A stretch of 16,699 nucleotides of DNA from contig JAEWCW010000103.1 in NCBI GenBank assembly GCA_023390415.1, positions 1-16,699 of the forward strand. Reading direction: 5' to 3'. The notes beneath the pieces were generated by a model. The model was not told where the DNA came from. It did not search any database and saw only the letters and a program-made list of their open reading frames with translations. This document shows positions 1 to 6,532 of the stretch, in pieces. The stretch's first letter is position 1. Each line of letters begins with the position of its first letter. A program made the position numbers and the translations under genes. The stretch comes from Pseudomonadota bacterium. GTDB taxonomy: Bacteria > Pseudomonadota > Alphaproteobacteria > Sphingomonadales > Sphingomonadaceae.

Positions 1-44
1 CGATTTGTCTACTCTCCCGGTCGAAAATAAAGGGAGGATGTCCA

Positions 45-962
45 ATGCGTCGTTCGCTTGCCCTCGCCACCCTGCTCGCCGCCACCGCCTCATGCGGCAG
101 CCCCCAGAGCAACCAGCCCAGGTCGGATGCGGAGGAGCGCCCGGGGCCCCTCGTGAGCTACGACGCCAGCGGCTCCACTGCCGAGCAGCAGCGCGCCGCG
201 GCCGGCCCGAACGTCTCACCGACCGCGGCGCCCGGAGTGGCGTTCAACTATCGCTACGCCTTCCGCCTCCCGGCCCAGCGTGTCGCCGAAGTCCAGGAGC
301 AGCATGCGGCGGCGTGCGAGGCGCTCGGCGTCGATCGCTGCCGGATCACCGGCATGCATTATGAAGTGCTCAACGAGCGCGATATCCGGGGCCGGCTCAA
401 CCTCGCGCTCGATCCCGCCATCGCCAGACGCGTCGGCCGCGAGGGCGTCGCTGCCGTGCTTCGCGCCGAAGGCTCGCTGGTCGAAAGCGAAATCAGCGGG
501 ACCGACGTCGCAACCGGCATCCGCCGCGCCGCTCAGAATATCGAGCAGATGGCGGAGGAGCTGCGGCGGATCGAGACGCGGCTCGCCGGCCGCGGCCTCG
601 GCGCCGACGAGCGCAGCGGCCTCGAATCCGAGGCCGAGCGGCTGCGCACCGCGATGCGCGCCGCCCAGGCGAATCGCCAGGAAGCGCAGGAAAGTCTCGC
701 GACGACACCCATGGTCTTCCACTACGGATCGGGCGACCTCGTCCCCGGCTCGGACGGCCGGCGACCGCTCGCCACCGTGCTGCGCGACTCCGGCGAGAAT
801 TTCCTCGCCGGCGCGACGGTCCTGCTGATCGTCCTGTTGACGCTGGCGCCGTGGGCGCTGCTCGCATTGCTCGTCTGGCTGCTCGTGCGCCGGCTCCGGC
901 GCAGGTTCGGACGGCCGGCGGCAGCGCCCGAAGCGACGCCTGCAGCCGAGGCTGGGGCGTAG
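45..962 (+). CDS. DUF4349-type membrane protein
   Basis: This 305-residue protein resembles DUF4349 proteins, a family of unknown function that is usually membrane anchored. Residues 1-17 form a signal-like stretch ending in a Cys (C17, in TASC), a weak lipobox because Thr sits at -3. Residues 65-155 hold the family-like core. Residues 160-217 are rich in Glu, Arg and Ala and look like a coiled coil. Residues 253-282 form a hydrophobic segment, possibly one long or two short helices, followed by an Arg-rich tail, so the C-terminus is probably cytoplasmic. The start is supported by AGGGAGG about 8 bases upstream. It converges on the LysR gene. No enzymatic motif is visible, so no function is proposed. 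Confidence 0.85.
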   Translation: MRRSLALATLLAATASCGSPQSNQPRSDAEERPGPLVSYDASGSTAEQQRAAAGPNVSPTAAPGVAFNYRYAFRLPAQRVAEVQEQHAAACEALGVDRCRITGMHYEVLNERDIRGRLNLALDPAIARRVGREGVAAVLRAEGSLVESEISGTDVATGIRRAAQNIEQMAEELRRIETRLAGRGLGADERSGLESEAERLRTAMRAAQANRQEAQESLATTPMVFHYGSGDLVPGSDGRRPLATVLRDSGENFLAGATVLLIVLLTLAPWALLALLVWLLVRRLRRRFGRPAAAPEATPAAEAGA

Positions 963-1003
963 GAGGCCAGGCGCTCAGAGAAAGCGTGCTCTACCGGGCC
1001 TCC
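962..1003. terminator. weak hairpin between convergent genes
   Basis: A 7-bp perfect inverted repeat (GGAGGCC at 962-968 and GGCCTCC at 997-1003) spans the short gap between the convergent DUF4349 and LysR genes and runs into the LysR stop codon. The 28-base loop and the lack of a T-tract make it a weak candidate for a shared terminator. Confidence 0.2.
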
Positions 1004-1917
1004 GCGAAGATTTCGGGGGGCTCGGTCGCCTTCATCGCCTCGACCTCGGCGAGCAGCCAGTCGCGGACGGCGCGAACCTTGGCCTGGTTTCGGCGATGCT
1101 CGGGATAGACCAGCCAGTAACCGGGCCCCTCGAAGCCGATCAGGTCGAAGGGCTGGACCAGCCGGCCGCTCGCCAGCTCGGCGCGCCAGAAGAGCGGGGT
1201 CAGCATCCCGAAGCCGGCTCCCGCGAGCGCCGCCTGGCCCTCCATCGCCTGCGTGTCGAAGCGGATCCCGGGCGCGCGCTCGGCCCCGGCAGCGGGCACG
1301 CCTGCTGCCGCGAACCAGTGGCTCCACCATTCGTCATGCGGGTTCAGCCGCGGCGCGCGCAGCAGGTCCGCCGGCGCCTCCACCCTCACCTGCTCCAGCA
1401 GGTCCGGGCTGCAGAGTGGGGTCGAATGAAGGCGGAACAGGAAATGCGCTTTGAGGCCCGGCCAAGCGGGCGCGCCGAGCGTGCTCCGGATCGCGACGTC
1501 CATCTCGTCGCGCGCGAAATCGATCAGCCGATTGTCGGTGTGGAGCCTGACCGCGAGCTCGGGATGGGCGACCTGGAAACGGCCGAGCCGGGGCGCGATC
1601 CAGTTCGACGCGAGCGTCTGGGTGGTCGAGATGGCGAGCACGGCCTCGTCCTCGGCGACCAATGTCCCGAAGGCGTCGTCGATCAGATCGAAGGCGCGGG
1701 TGAGCATCGGCGCCGCGCGCCGCCCGGCCTCGCTCAGCACGACGCGCTGGCGCGAGCGCATGAACAGCGGGACTCCCAGCCGCTCCTCGAGCAATCGGAT
1801 CTGGTAGCTGACCGCCGCCTGGGTCATCCCGAGCTCGGCGGCGGCGCGGGTGAAATTCTCGTGCCGCGCGGCGGCCTCGAACACCCGGGTTGCGGTCAGT
1901 GGCGGAAGCCGTCTCAT
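991..1917 (-). CDS. LysR-family transcriptional regulator, GcvA-like
   Basis: This 308-residue protein is a full-length LysR-type regulator. Residues 1-62 form the winged helix-turn-helix (FTRAAAELGMTQAAVSYQI, then LEERLG and LF), and residues 90-300 form the periplasmic-binding-protein-like effector domain. The opening RRLPPLTATRVFEAAARH and the substrate-domain motif WIAPRLGRFQ are typical of the GcvA/AmpR branch. It is transcribed away from a gene for a 59-residue membrane protein. A perfect palindrome of LysR-box type lies 12 bases before its start codon, which suggests autoregulation and control of the divergent gene. The effector is unknown. Family confidence is high; the true target set cannot be read from the sequence. 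Confidence 0.93.
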   Translation of the reverse strand: MRRLPPLTATRVFEAAARHENFTRAAAELGMTQAAVSYQIRLLEERLGVPLFMRSRQRVVLSEAGRRAAPMLTRAFDLIDDAFGTLVAEDEAVLAISTTQTLASNWIAPRLGRFQVAHPELAVRLHTDNRLIDFARDEMDVAIRSTLGAPAWPGLKAHFLFRLHSTPLCSPDLLEQVRVEAPADLLRAPRLNPHDEWWSHWFAAAGVPAAGAERAPGIRFDTQAMEGQAALAGAGFGMLTPLFWRAELASGRLVQPFDLIGFEGPGYWLVYPEHRRNQAKVRAVRDWLLAEVEAMKATEPPEIFAEAR

Positions 1918-1928
1918 CGCCTCACTTG

Positions 1929-1943
1929 ATAAGCCCAGCTTAT
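1929..1943. promoter_or_regulatory. candidate LysR operator palindrome
   Basis: This is a perfect inverted repeat, ATAAGC-CCA-GCTTAT, in the 128-bp space between the LysR start codon and the divergent small gene. It contains a T-N11-A pair centred on the palindrome, the geometry known for LysR-type boxes. Its closeness to the LysR start (12 bases) fits an autoregulatory site. It is the only strong AT-rich palindrome I saw in this GC-rich gap. Confidence 0.6.
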
Positions 1944-2045
1944 ATCGACTGTCGAGCGTTTCGTTGGCGGAAGAACCGCAAAACGCGCATCTGGAGCGGG
2001 CAGCCGGGAGGTCCGGCTCTCAAGCAAGTTCGAGGGAGAAGGACG

Positions 2046-2225
2046 ATGCGCGACGAAATGGATGCTCGCATGTGGAACGACCACCACGATCAGTTTTCCA
2101 AATGGGCAGGCGAGTTTCTCGACGCCACCAACTTCCGGCTGCCCCGCCTCGGCGGCCTGGCGCAGGTGTTCGCCGTCTTCACGGCCCTGTCGATGACCCT
2201 GCTCACCTTCGGCGGAACGGTCTGA
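2046..2225 (+). CDS. 59-residue single-helix membrane protein
   Basis: This is a short unrecognised gene. The ATG at 2046 follows GGGAGAAGG at a normal distance, which decides the start over upstream in-frame codons. Residues 1-34 are charged and aromatic, with Trp10, Trp20 and the His pair 13-14, and look like an amphipathic cytoplasmic part. Residues 38-57 form one hydrophobic helix, and the chain ends two residues later at TV. It is divergent from the GcvA-like LysR gene with a palindromic operator between them, so it is a probable target of that regulator. A strong hairpin starts 20 bases after its stop codon. Function unknown; toxin-like, transporter-accessory or stress roles are all possible and none is supported. 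Confidence 0.7.
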   Translation: MRDEMDARMWNDHHDQFSKWAGEFLDATNFRLPRLGGLAQVFAVFTALSMTLLTFGGTV

Positions 2226-2245
2226 CGCCCCCGGACCTTCCGCTC

Positions 2246-2288
2246 TAGACCGGCGCCGCCCCTTTGCCCCCCGCGCGGCGCCGGTCTA
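2246..2288 (+). terminator. 14-bp perfect hairpin, possible terminator or leader structure
   Basis: The arms at 2246-2259 and 2275-2288 are exact reverse complements (TAGACCGGCGCCGC and its partner) separated by a 15-base loop. It begins 20 bases after the 59-residue gene and ends 10 bases before the hydrolase ATG at 2299. There is no T-run after either arm, so as an intrinsic terminator it is unusual. It could also hide the start of the hydrolase message. Confidence 0.5.
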
Positions 2289-2298
2289 TTCCCCCCGC

Positions 2299-3216
2299 AT
2301 GCCCAAGACCAAATTCCTTGCCGCCCTGCTCGCCGCCGCGCTAGCCGGGTGCGCGATGTCCACTGAGACCCCTCCGGCGGCGACGGGAGCGGACGGCCTG
2401 ATGGTCTGGCTGGACCTGCTCGAACGCCAGCGCCCCGAGCCGAGCGCGACCATCTCCTATGGCGACGACGCGATGCAGAAGGTCGATGTCTGGCTTCCCG
2501 CCGGCGCCGGGCCGCACCCGACCGTCTTGATGGTCCATGGCGGCTGCTGGCAGACCGAGATCGCCGACCGAAGGATCATGAACTGGATCGCCGACGACCT
2601 TCGCCGGCGCGGAATGGCGGTCTGGAACATCGACTATCGCGGAGTCGACCGCGGGCCCTACCCAAGTACGTTGCTCGACGCCGCCGAGGCCGCTGACGCG
2701 CTCCGCGACCATGCTGCGCAATATCGGCTCGACCTCCGCCGCGTTGTCGCCATCGGCCATAGCGCCGGCGGCCACCTCGCTCTGTGGCTTGCAGCGCGCA
2801 AGAACCTCACCCCCGGCACCATCTTCAACCGCAATCCTCTGCCCATCGCTGCGGCGATCAGCCTCGGCGGCCTCCAGGACCTCGAGCTCGCGGCGACTCC
2901 CCCCGGCAGCGGCTGCGGCACCGAGGTGGTCGGGCGGCTGGTCGGCATGGGGCTCTCGGCGCGCCCCGACGTCTATGCGGACACGTCGGTGCCGCGCATG
3001 GGGCCGCTCGGCATTCCCCAGGTGCTGATCAACGGCGCTCAGGACCGGATCATCCCTGCTTTCTACGCCGAGGATTATCGCCGCAAAATGGCCGCGCTTG
3101 GCGATCATGTCAGGGTGCGGATGATCGAGCGCACGGGCCATGTCGAGCTGATCGCACCGGAGACCGCAGCCTGGGAGGCTGCGGTCGAGGAGATCGAACA
3201 GGCGTTTCATCGATGA
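2299..3216 (+). CDS. alpha/beta hydrolase, predicted lipoprotein, kynurenine-formamidase-like
   Basis: This 305-residue serine hydrolase has the full alpha/beta-hydrolase set: oxyanion motif HGGCW (80-84), nucleophile Ser155 in GHSAGG, Asp249 in GAQDR and His281 in RTGHVE. The HGG and GHSAGG motifs and coupling to kynU (ATGA overlap) suggest hydrolysis of N-formylkynurenine or another kynurenine-pathway ester or amide. However, residues 1-18 form a good lipoprotein signal with lipobox LAGC (Cys18), which would place it outside the cytoplasm. No Shine-Dalgarno is visible before 2299; a leaderless message or a start at Met20 (position 2356), which would remove the signal, are alternatives. It is not homologous to metal-dependent KynB. 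It could instead be an unrelated esterase. The hydrolase assignment is firm; the substrate is inferred. Confidence 0.85.
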   Translation: MPKTKFLAALLAAALAGCAMSTETPPAATGADGLMVWLDLLERQRPEPSATISYGDDAMQKVDVWLPAGAGPHPTVLMVHGGCWQTEIADRRIMNWIADDLRRRGMAVWNIDYRGVDRGPYPSTLLDAAEAADALRDHAAQYRLDLRRVVAIGHSAGGHLALWLAARKNLTPGTIFNRNPLPIAAAISLGGLQDLELAATPPGSGCGTEVVGRLVGMGLSARPDVYADTSVPRMGPLGIPQVLINGAQDRIIPAFYAEDYRRKMAALGDHVRVRMIERTGHVELIAPETAAWEAAVEEIEQAFHR

Positions 3217-4430
3217 CCCTGGATGAAGCGCGCGCGCTCGACGCCGCCGATCCGCTGCGCGGCCTTCGCGACCGCTTCGTCATTCCCGACGGCCTCATCT
3301 ACCTCGACGGCAACTCGCTCGGTGTCCTCCCGAAGGCGACCGTCGAGGCGCAGCGCGAAATCGTCGCTCATCAATGGGGCGAGCGACTGATCAGGAGCTG
3401 GAACGAGGCCGGCTGGATCGAGGCGCCCCACCGGATCGGCGCCAAGATCGCGCGGCTGATCGGGGCGAAGCCGAACGAGGTGATCGTCGCCGATTCGACC
3501 TCGGTCAATCTCTACAAATTGCTGATCGCCGCGGCCGCGCTCTCGGACCGGCCGGTGCTGCTCACCGAGGCCGGCAACTTCCACACCGACCTCCACATCG
3601 CCAGCGGCGCGGCGGAGCTCACCGGCCTCCGGCTCGATATCGCCCCCCGCACCGAGATCGAGGCGCGGATCGGCGCCGACACCAACCTGCTCCTCCTCAC
3701 CCACGTCCATTACAAGAGCGCCGACCGCTTCGACATGGCAGCGATCACCGCCCGCGCGCGGGAGGCCGGCGCGCTGGCCATCTGGGACCTCAGCCACAGC
3801 GTCGGCGCGGTTCCGCTCGACCTCAATGGCAGCGGCGCCGAGCTCGCAATCGGCTGCGGCTACAAATATCTGAACGGAGGCCCCGGAGCGCCGGCCTTCC
3901 TCTATGTCGCCGAGCATCTCCAGGAGCGACTGGTGAGCCCGTTGCGCGGCTGGCTGGGCCATGCCGCGCCCTTCGCCTTCACCGACGATTACCGGCCGGC
4001 GCCGGGCATCGCCCGCTTCCTCGCCGGGACTCCGCCGATGCTGAGCATGGCCGCGCTCGAAAGCGGCATCGACGCGTTCGACGGCGTCGGGATGGACGCG
4101 CTCTGGGCGAAGTCGATCCGCCTGTTCGATCTGTTCGAGAGACTGATGGCCGAGCGCTGTCCCGAATTGGTCTGCATCTCACCGCGCGATCCGGCGGCGC
4201 GCGGAAGCCATATCAGCTTCCGCCACCCCAATGCCTTCGAGATCGTCCAGGCCCTGATCGAGGCGGAGGTGATCGGCGATTTCCGCGCACCCGACGTCGC
4301 GCGCTTCGGCCTCACCCCCCTCTATCTCGGCTTCGAGGAGGTCTGGCGGGCGGTCGACATCTGCGCCGAGATCATGGCTTCCGAGCGCTGGCGCGAGCCC
4401 CGCTACGCCGTGCGCGGCAAGGTCACGTAG
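3213..4430 (+). CDS. kynU: kynureninase
   Basis: This PLP enzyme of 405 residues cleaves L-kynurenine to anthranilate and alanine (or 3-hydroxykynurenine to 3-hydroxyanthranilate). The fold-type I motifs are present: YLDGNSLG near 30-37, the STSVNLYK region at 95-102, WDLSHSVGA with Asp192, and the PLP lysine Lys218 in GCGYKYLNGGPG. The C-terminal part contains RGSHISFRH and FRAPDVARFGLTPLYL. The length matches the family. The start at 3213 overlaps the hydrolase stop as ATGA, so translation is probably coupled; the open frame continues upstream but there only shadows the hydrolase. No tryptophan dioxygenase is in the window, so the first pathway step must lie elsewhere. Confidence 0.95.
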   Translation: MTLDEARALDAADPLRGLRDRFVIPDGLIYLDGNSLGVLPKATVEAQREIVAHQWGERLIRSWNEAGWIEAPHRIGAKIARLIGAKPNEVIVADSTSVNLYKLLIAAAALSDRPVLLTEAGNFHTDLHIASGAAELTGLRLDIAPRTEIEARIGADTNLLLLTHVHYKSADRFDMAAITARAREAGALAIWDLSHSVGAVPLDLNGSGAELAIGCGYKYLNGGPGAPAFLYVAEHLQERLVSPLRGWLGHAAPFAFTDDYRPAPGIARFLAGTPPMLSMAALESGIDAFDGVGMDALWAKSIRLFDLFERLMAERCPELVCISPRDPAARGSHISFRHPNAFEIVQALIEAEVIGDFRAPDVARFGLTPLYLGFEEVWRAVDICAEIMASERWREPRYAVRGKVT

Positions 4431-4439
4431 CGGCCGTAT

Positions 4440-4468
4440 TTGCCCTTCCTCGGCCGCTCACGTATAGG
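4440..4468 (+). promoter_or_regulatory. sigma70-type promoter of purC
   Basis: TTGCCC at 4440-4445 and TATAGG at 4463-4468 are 17 bases apart, matching a housekeeping promoter in four of six positions at each box. Transcription would start near 4475, some 75 bases before purC. Confidence 0.5.
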
Positions 4469-4489
4469 CCCGGGCGACTGCCCCGGGCC
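4467..4489 (+). other. GC hairpin in the purC leader
   Basis: GGCCCGGG (4467-4474) and CCCGGGCC (4482-4489) form a perfect 8-bp stem with a 7-base loop. It overlaps the predicted purC transcription start, so it may shape the 5' end of the message or terminate reading from kynU. No T-tract follows. Confidence 0.35.
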
Positions 4490-4548
4490 GCCGCGTCATC
4501 TCGCACGCGTGCCCGGGGCGAAGCTGTTTTTCCGGAGGCCCAAAGCCC

Positions 4549-5328
4549 ATGTCCCGCCGCCGCCAGATCTATGAAGGCAAGGCCAAGATTCTCTACGAGG
4601 GTCCCGAGCCCGGCACGCTGATCCAGTATTTCAAGGACGACGCGACCGCCTTCAACGCGCAGAAGCGCGGCACCATCGCCGGCAAGGGGGTGCTCAACAA
4701 CCGGATCTCCGAGCATATCTTCACGCTCCTCGGCGGGATCGGCGTGCCGACCCATTTCATCCGCCGCCTCAACATGCGCGAGCAGCTCGTCCGCCAGGTC
4801 GAGATCATCCCGATCGAGGTGGTCGTCCGCAACGTCGCCGCCGGCACGCTCTCGCAGCGCCTCGGCATCGAGGAAGGCACCCAGCTGCCGCGCACCATCC
4901 TCGAATATTATTACAAGGACGATGCGCTCGGCGATCCGATGATCGCCGACGAGCATATCGCCTGCTTCGGCTGGGCGAGCCGCGAGGAGATGGACGACAT
5001 CGCCGACATGGCGGTGCGCGTGAACGACTTCCTCTGCGGCCTGTTCGCCGGAATCGGGATCCGGCTGGTCGATTTCAAGCTCGAGTTCGGCCGGCTCTGG
5101 GAGAATGATTACAGCCGCGTGATCCTCGCCGACGAGATCAGCCCGGACGGCTGCCGCCTGTGGGACATCGCGACCAACGAGAAGCTCGACAAGGACCGCT
5201 TCCGCCGCGATCTCGGCGGGGAGGCCGAAGCGTATCAGGAGGTCGCCCGCAGGCTCGGGCTGCTCCCGGAGGGCGAGGCGAGCGCGGTGCTCGACCTCGA
5301 AAGCCACAGGCAGAAGCGCGGCAAATAA
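4549..5328 (+). CDS. purC: SAICAR synthetase (phosphoribosylaminoimidazole-succinocarboxamide synthase)
   Basis: This 259-residue enzyme joins CAIR and aspartate with ATP in de novo purine synthesis. Visible motifs are the N-terminal IYEGKAKILYEG, VEIIPIEVVVRNVAAGTL, DFKLEFGR and the signature LADEISPDGCRLWD. The length equals the short bacterial PurC form. The start at 4549 follows CCGGAGG by about 10 bases. purS and purQ, which often follow purC in alphaproteobacteria, are absent here; instead a repeat-filled gap follows, so the gene probably forms its own transcript from the promoter at 4440-4468. Confidence 0.97.
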   Translation: MSRRRQIYEGKAKILYEGPEPGTLIQYFKDDATAFNAQKRGTIAGKGVLNNRISEHIFTLLGGIGVPTHFIRRLNMREQLVRQVEIIPIEVVVRNVAAGTLSQRLGIEEGTQLPRTILEYYYKDDALGDPMIADEHIACFGWASREEMDDIADMAVRVNDFLCGLFAGIGIRLVDFKLEFGRLWENDYSRVILADEISPDGCRLWDIATNEKLDKDRFRRDLGGEAEAYQEVARRLGLLPEGEASAVLDLESHRQKRGK

Positions 5329-5342
5329 GGTCTGTGCAAGTC

Positions 5343-5382
5343 CGTCATCCCAGCGAAGGCTGGGATCTCAGGACGAGAAGTC
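5343..5382 (+). repeat. REP-like palindrome, copy 1
   Basis: A 40-base unit whose core, ATCCCAGC-GAAG-GCTGGGAT (5347-5366), is a perfect 8-bp stem with a GAAG loop. It matches copy 2 (7460-7499) at 38 of 40 positions, and the two differences face each other in the stem (A-T here, G-C there), so pairing is kept. It lies just downstream of purC. Confidence 0.8.
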
Positions 5383-5428
5383 TCCGACGCCCGCGCAGCG
5401 CTGCCACCATGCCGCGAATAATCCCGCC

Positions 5429-5506
5429 GAGATCCCGGCCGTCAGCCGTAGGCTGACGTTTATCCTGAGCGCCGCCGCAGGCGGCGTCGAAGGGCCGGGA
5501 TGACGG
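5429..5506 (-). repeat. composite inverted REP-like repeat with nested hairpins
   Basis: The two halves of an inverted REP unit, GAGATCCCGGCC (5429-5440) and GGCCGGGATGACGG (5493-5506), are separated by 52 bases instead of a short loop. The insert holds two further perfect hairpins: GTCAGCC-GTA-GGCTGAC (5441-5457) and CGCCGCC-GCA-GGCGGCG (5470-5486). The second sits between ATCCTGAGC and GTCGAAGG, the ends of a second repeat type. It looks like one repeat nested in the loop of another. With copy 1 it forms an inverted pair. Confidence 0.65.
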
Positions 5507-5552
5507 TCGCGGACCAGCCTACGCCGGCCTCGGGCGACCTGCCTCCCGCCTC

Positions 5553-5579
5553 GCTTCTCCGCTTAGCTCCGCGCGTGGC
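5553..5579 (+). repeat. 27-bp direct repeat, left copy
   Basis: This segment matches 6506-6532 at 25 of 27 positions, with 17 identical bases (GCTTCTCCGCTTAGCTC) at its left end. The right copy covers the start codon of the zinc exporter gene. The pair brackets the unrecognised gene at 5594-6301. Confidence 0.7.
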
Positions 5580-5593
5580 CCGGTGGCCGGCGG

Positions 5594-6301
5594 TCAAGTC
5601 CCTACCGCCAAATCGCTGGGGGCCAATGAGCCAGTGAAGGAATCGGCTGGCTGGCCTACTCGCCCCGGCGGCAAATCCCTGAGCCAGGGCAGTCGGTCTC
5701 CTATCCCCGTCGTAACTCGATCTGTCGTGATCGAGATCGTCATCCCTTGCAGATAATAACCGGAACCAAAAGCATCGGAGAGTTGATCTGGATCGACCTC
5801 CTCCATCGTGCTCGGATCGCTGATATCGCGGAATCGGACGAGGCGCGGCCGGTTGTCGCCGGTGACCGGTGCCGAGGGTTGGTCGCGCATCAACTGCTTG
5901 ACGCGTTGAGAAGTGTCGGACTCGCCCGTCCGCTCGTATTCGGCCTGCTGTACGAATAGCTCGATCGGAAGACGAATGAAGGCGTCCGGGAAATACGTTG
6001 TGCCCAGAAGTGCAAACAAGGTTTGTCCGTTGGGAAGATCGATGGCAACTGCCTCGCCTCGGCCCTCGAAAGTTACCTGCAAGCCCGGCGCCCACCGGGG
6101 AGCTCTTTGGACGAGGGTTTCCCTGACAGCGGCGCCCGACACCACGCCCGCCGGTGTGCCGACATCCACCACGAGGCGATGCCGCAATTTGGTCTCAGAA
6201 CCATAGTCGCATACGGCCAGCAGAAATACGGCGCCTATCACGAAGTTGCGCCGCGTGGGCGACCAGCCCCTCTCCTGCACAAATGCATCACCGTCACTCA
6301 C
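5594..6301 (-). CDS. membrane-anchored protein of unknown function
   Basis: I do not recognise this 235-residue protein. It starts at GTG (6301) with an AGGGGT sequence about 6 bases upstream. Residues 1-17 are polar, and residues 18-30 form a hydrophobic segment ending in LAVCDYGS, so it is either a signal anchor or an atypical lipoprotein (Val at -1, Asp at +2). The rest is soluble and probably periplasmic, opening with a beta-rich stretch, LRHRLVVDVGTPAGVVSGAAV. I have the impression of similar short exported proteins in sphingomonads but cannot confirm it. Its base and codon use looks less GC-biased than its neighbours. It is bracketed by a near-exact 27-bp direct repeat and by REP clusters, which suggests a recently acquired or rearranged gene. 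Confidence 0.65.
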   Translation of the reverse strand: MSDGDAFVQERGWSPTRRNFVIGAVFLLAVCDYGSETKLRHRLVVDVGTPAGVVSGAAVRETLVQRAPRWAPGLQVTFEGRGEAVAIDLPNGQTLFALLGTTYFPDAFIRLPIELFVQQAEYERTGESDTSQRVKQLMRDQPSAPVTGDNRPRLVRFRDISDPSTMEEVDPDQLSDAFGSGYYLQGMTISITTDRVTTGIGDRLPWLRDLPPGRVGQPADSFTGSLAPSDLAVGT

Positions 6302-6527
6302 ACACGCACCCCTGCATTTACCCAGTTGTTGCGCTTTTCAGTGCGCCTGTGAATCACCTTTCGCGTCCGTTTTGCAGTCTAATTGTTTACATCGACCTTA
6401 TCGCGGAACCGGTGCCACTCGGCCGGGAACACCTGTCGTCGTCGTTGGAATAAGCCCCACCGACTTCAAATGTGACGGGGATATCGCACAGCTTGCCCCG
6501 GCGCGGCTTCTCCGCTTAGCTCGGGGC
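6302..6527. other. divergent intergenic region, relatively AT-rich
   Basis: This gap separates the unrecognised minus-strand gene from the zinc exporter gene and must carry both promoters. The stretch at about 6365-6405 is the most AT-rich (TTTTGCAGTCTAATTGTTTA), the likeliest promoter zone, but I cannot assign -35 and -10 boxes with confidence. No Zur or MerR-type operator is clear. Confidence 0.3.
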
Positions 6528-6532
6528 GTGGC
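6506..6532 (+). repeat. 27-bp direct repeat, right copy
   Basis: The partner of 5553-5579, 953 bases downstream. It includes the GTG start (6528) of the zinc exporter gene, so the left copy looks like a duplicated start region of that gene. Confidence 0.7.

Noticed and set aside
2784..3212. Upstream extension of kynU within the hydrolase gene.
   Set aside because: The residues are a shadow of the hydrolase; the family-like start MTLDEARALDAADPLRGLRD begins at 3213.
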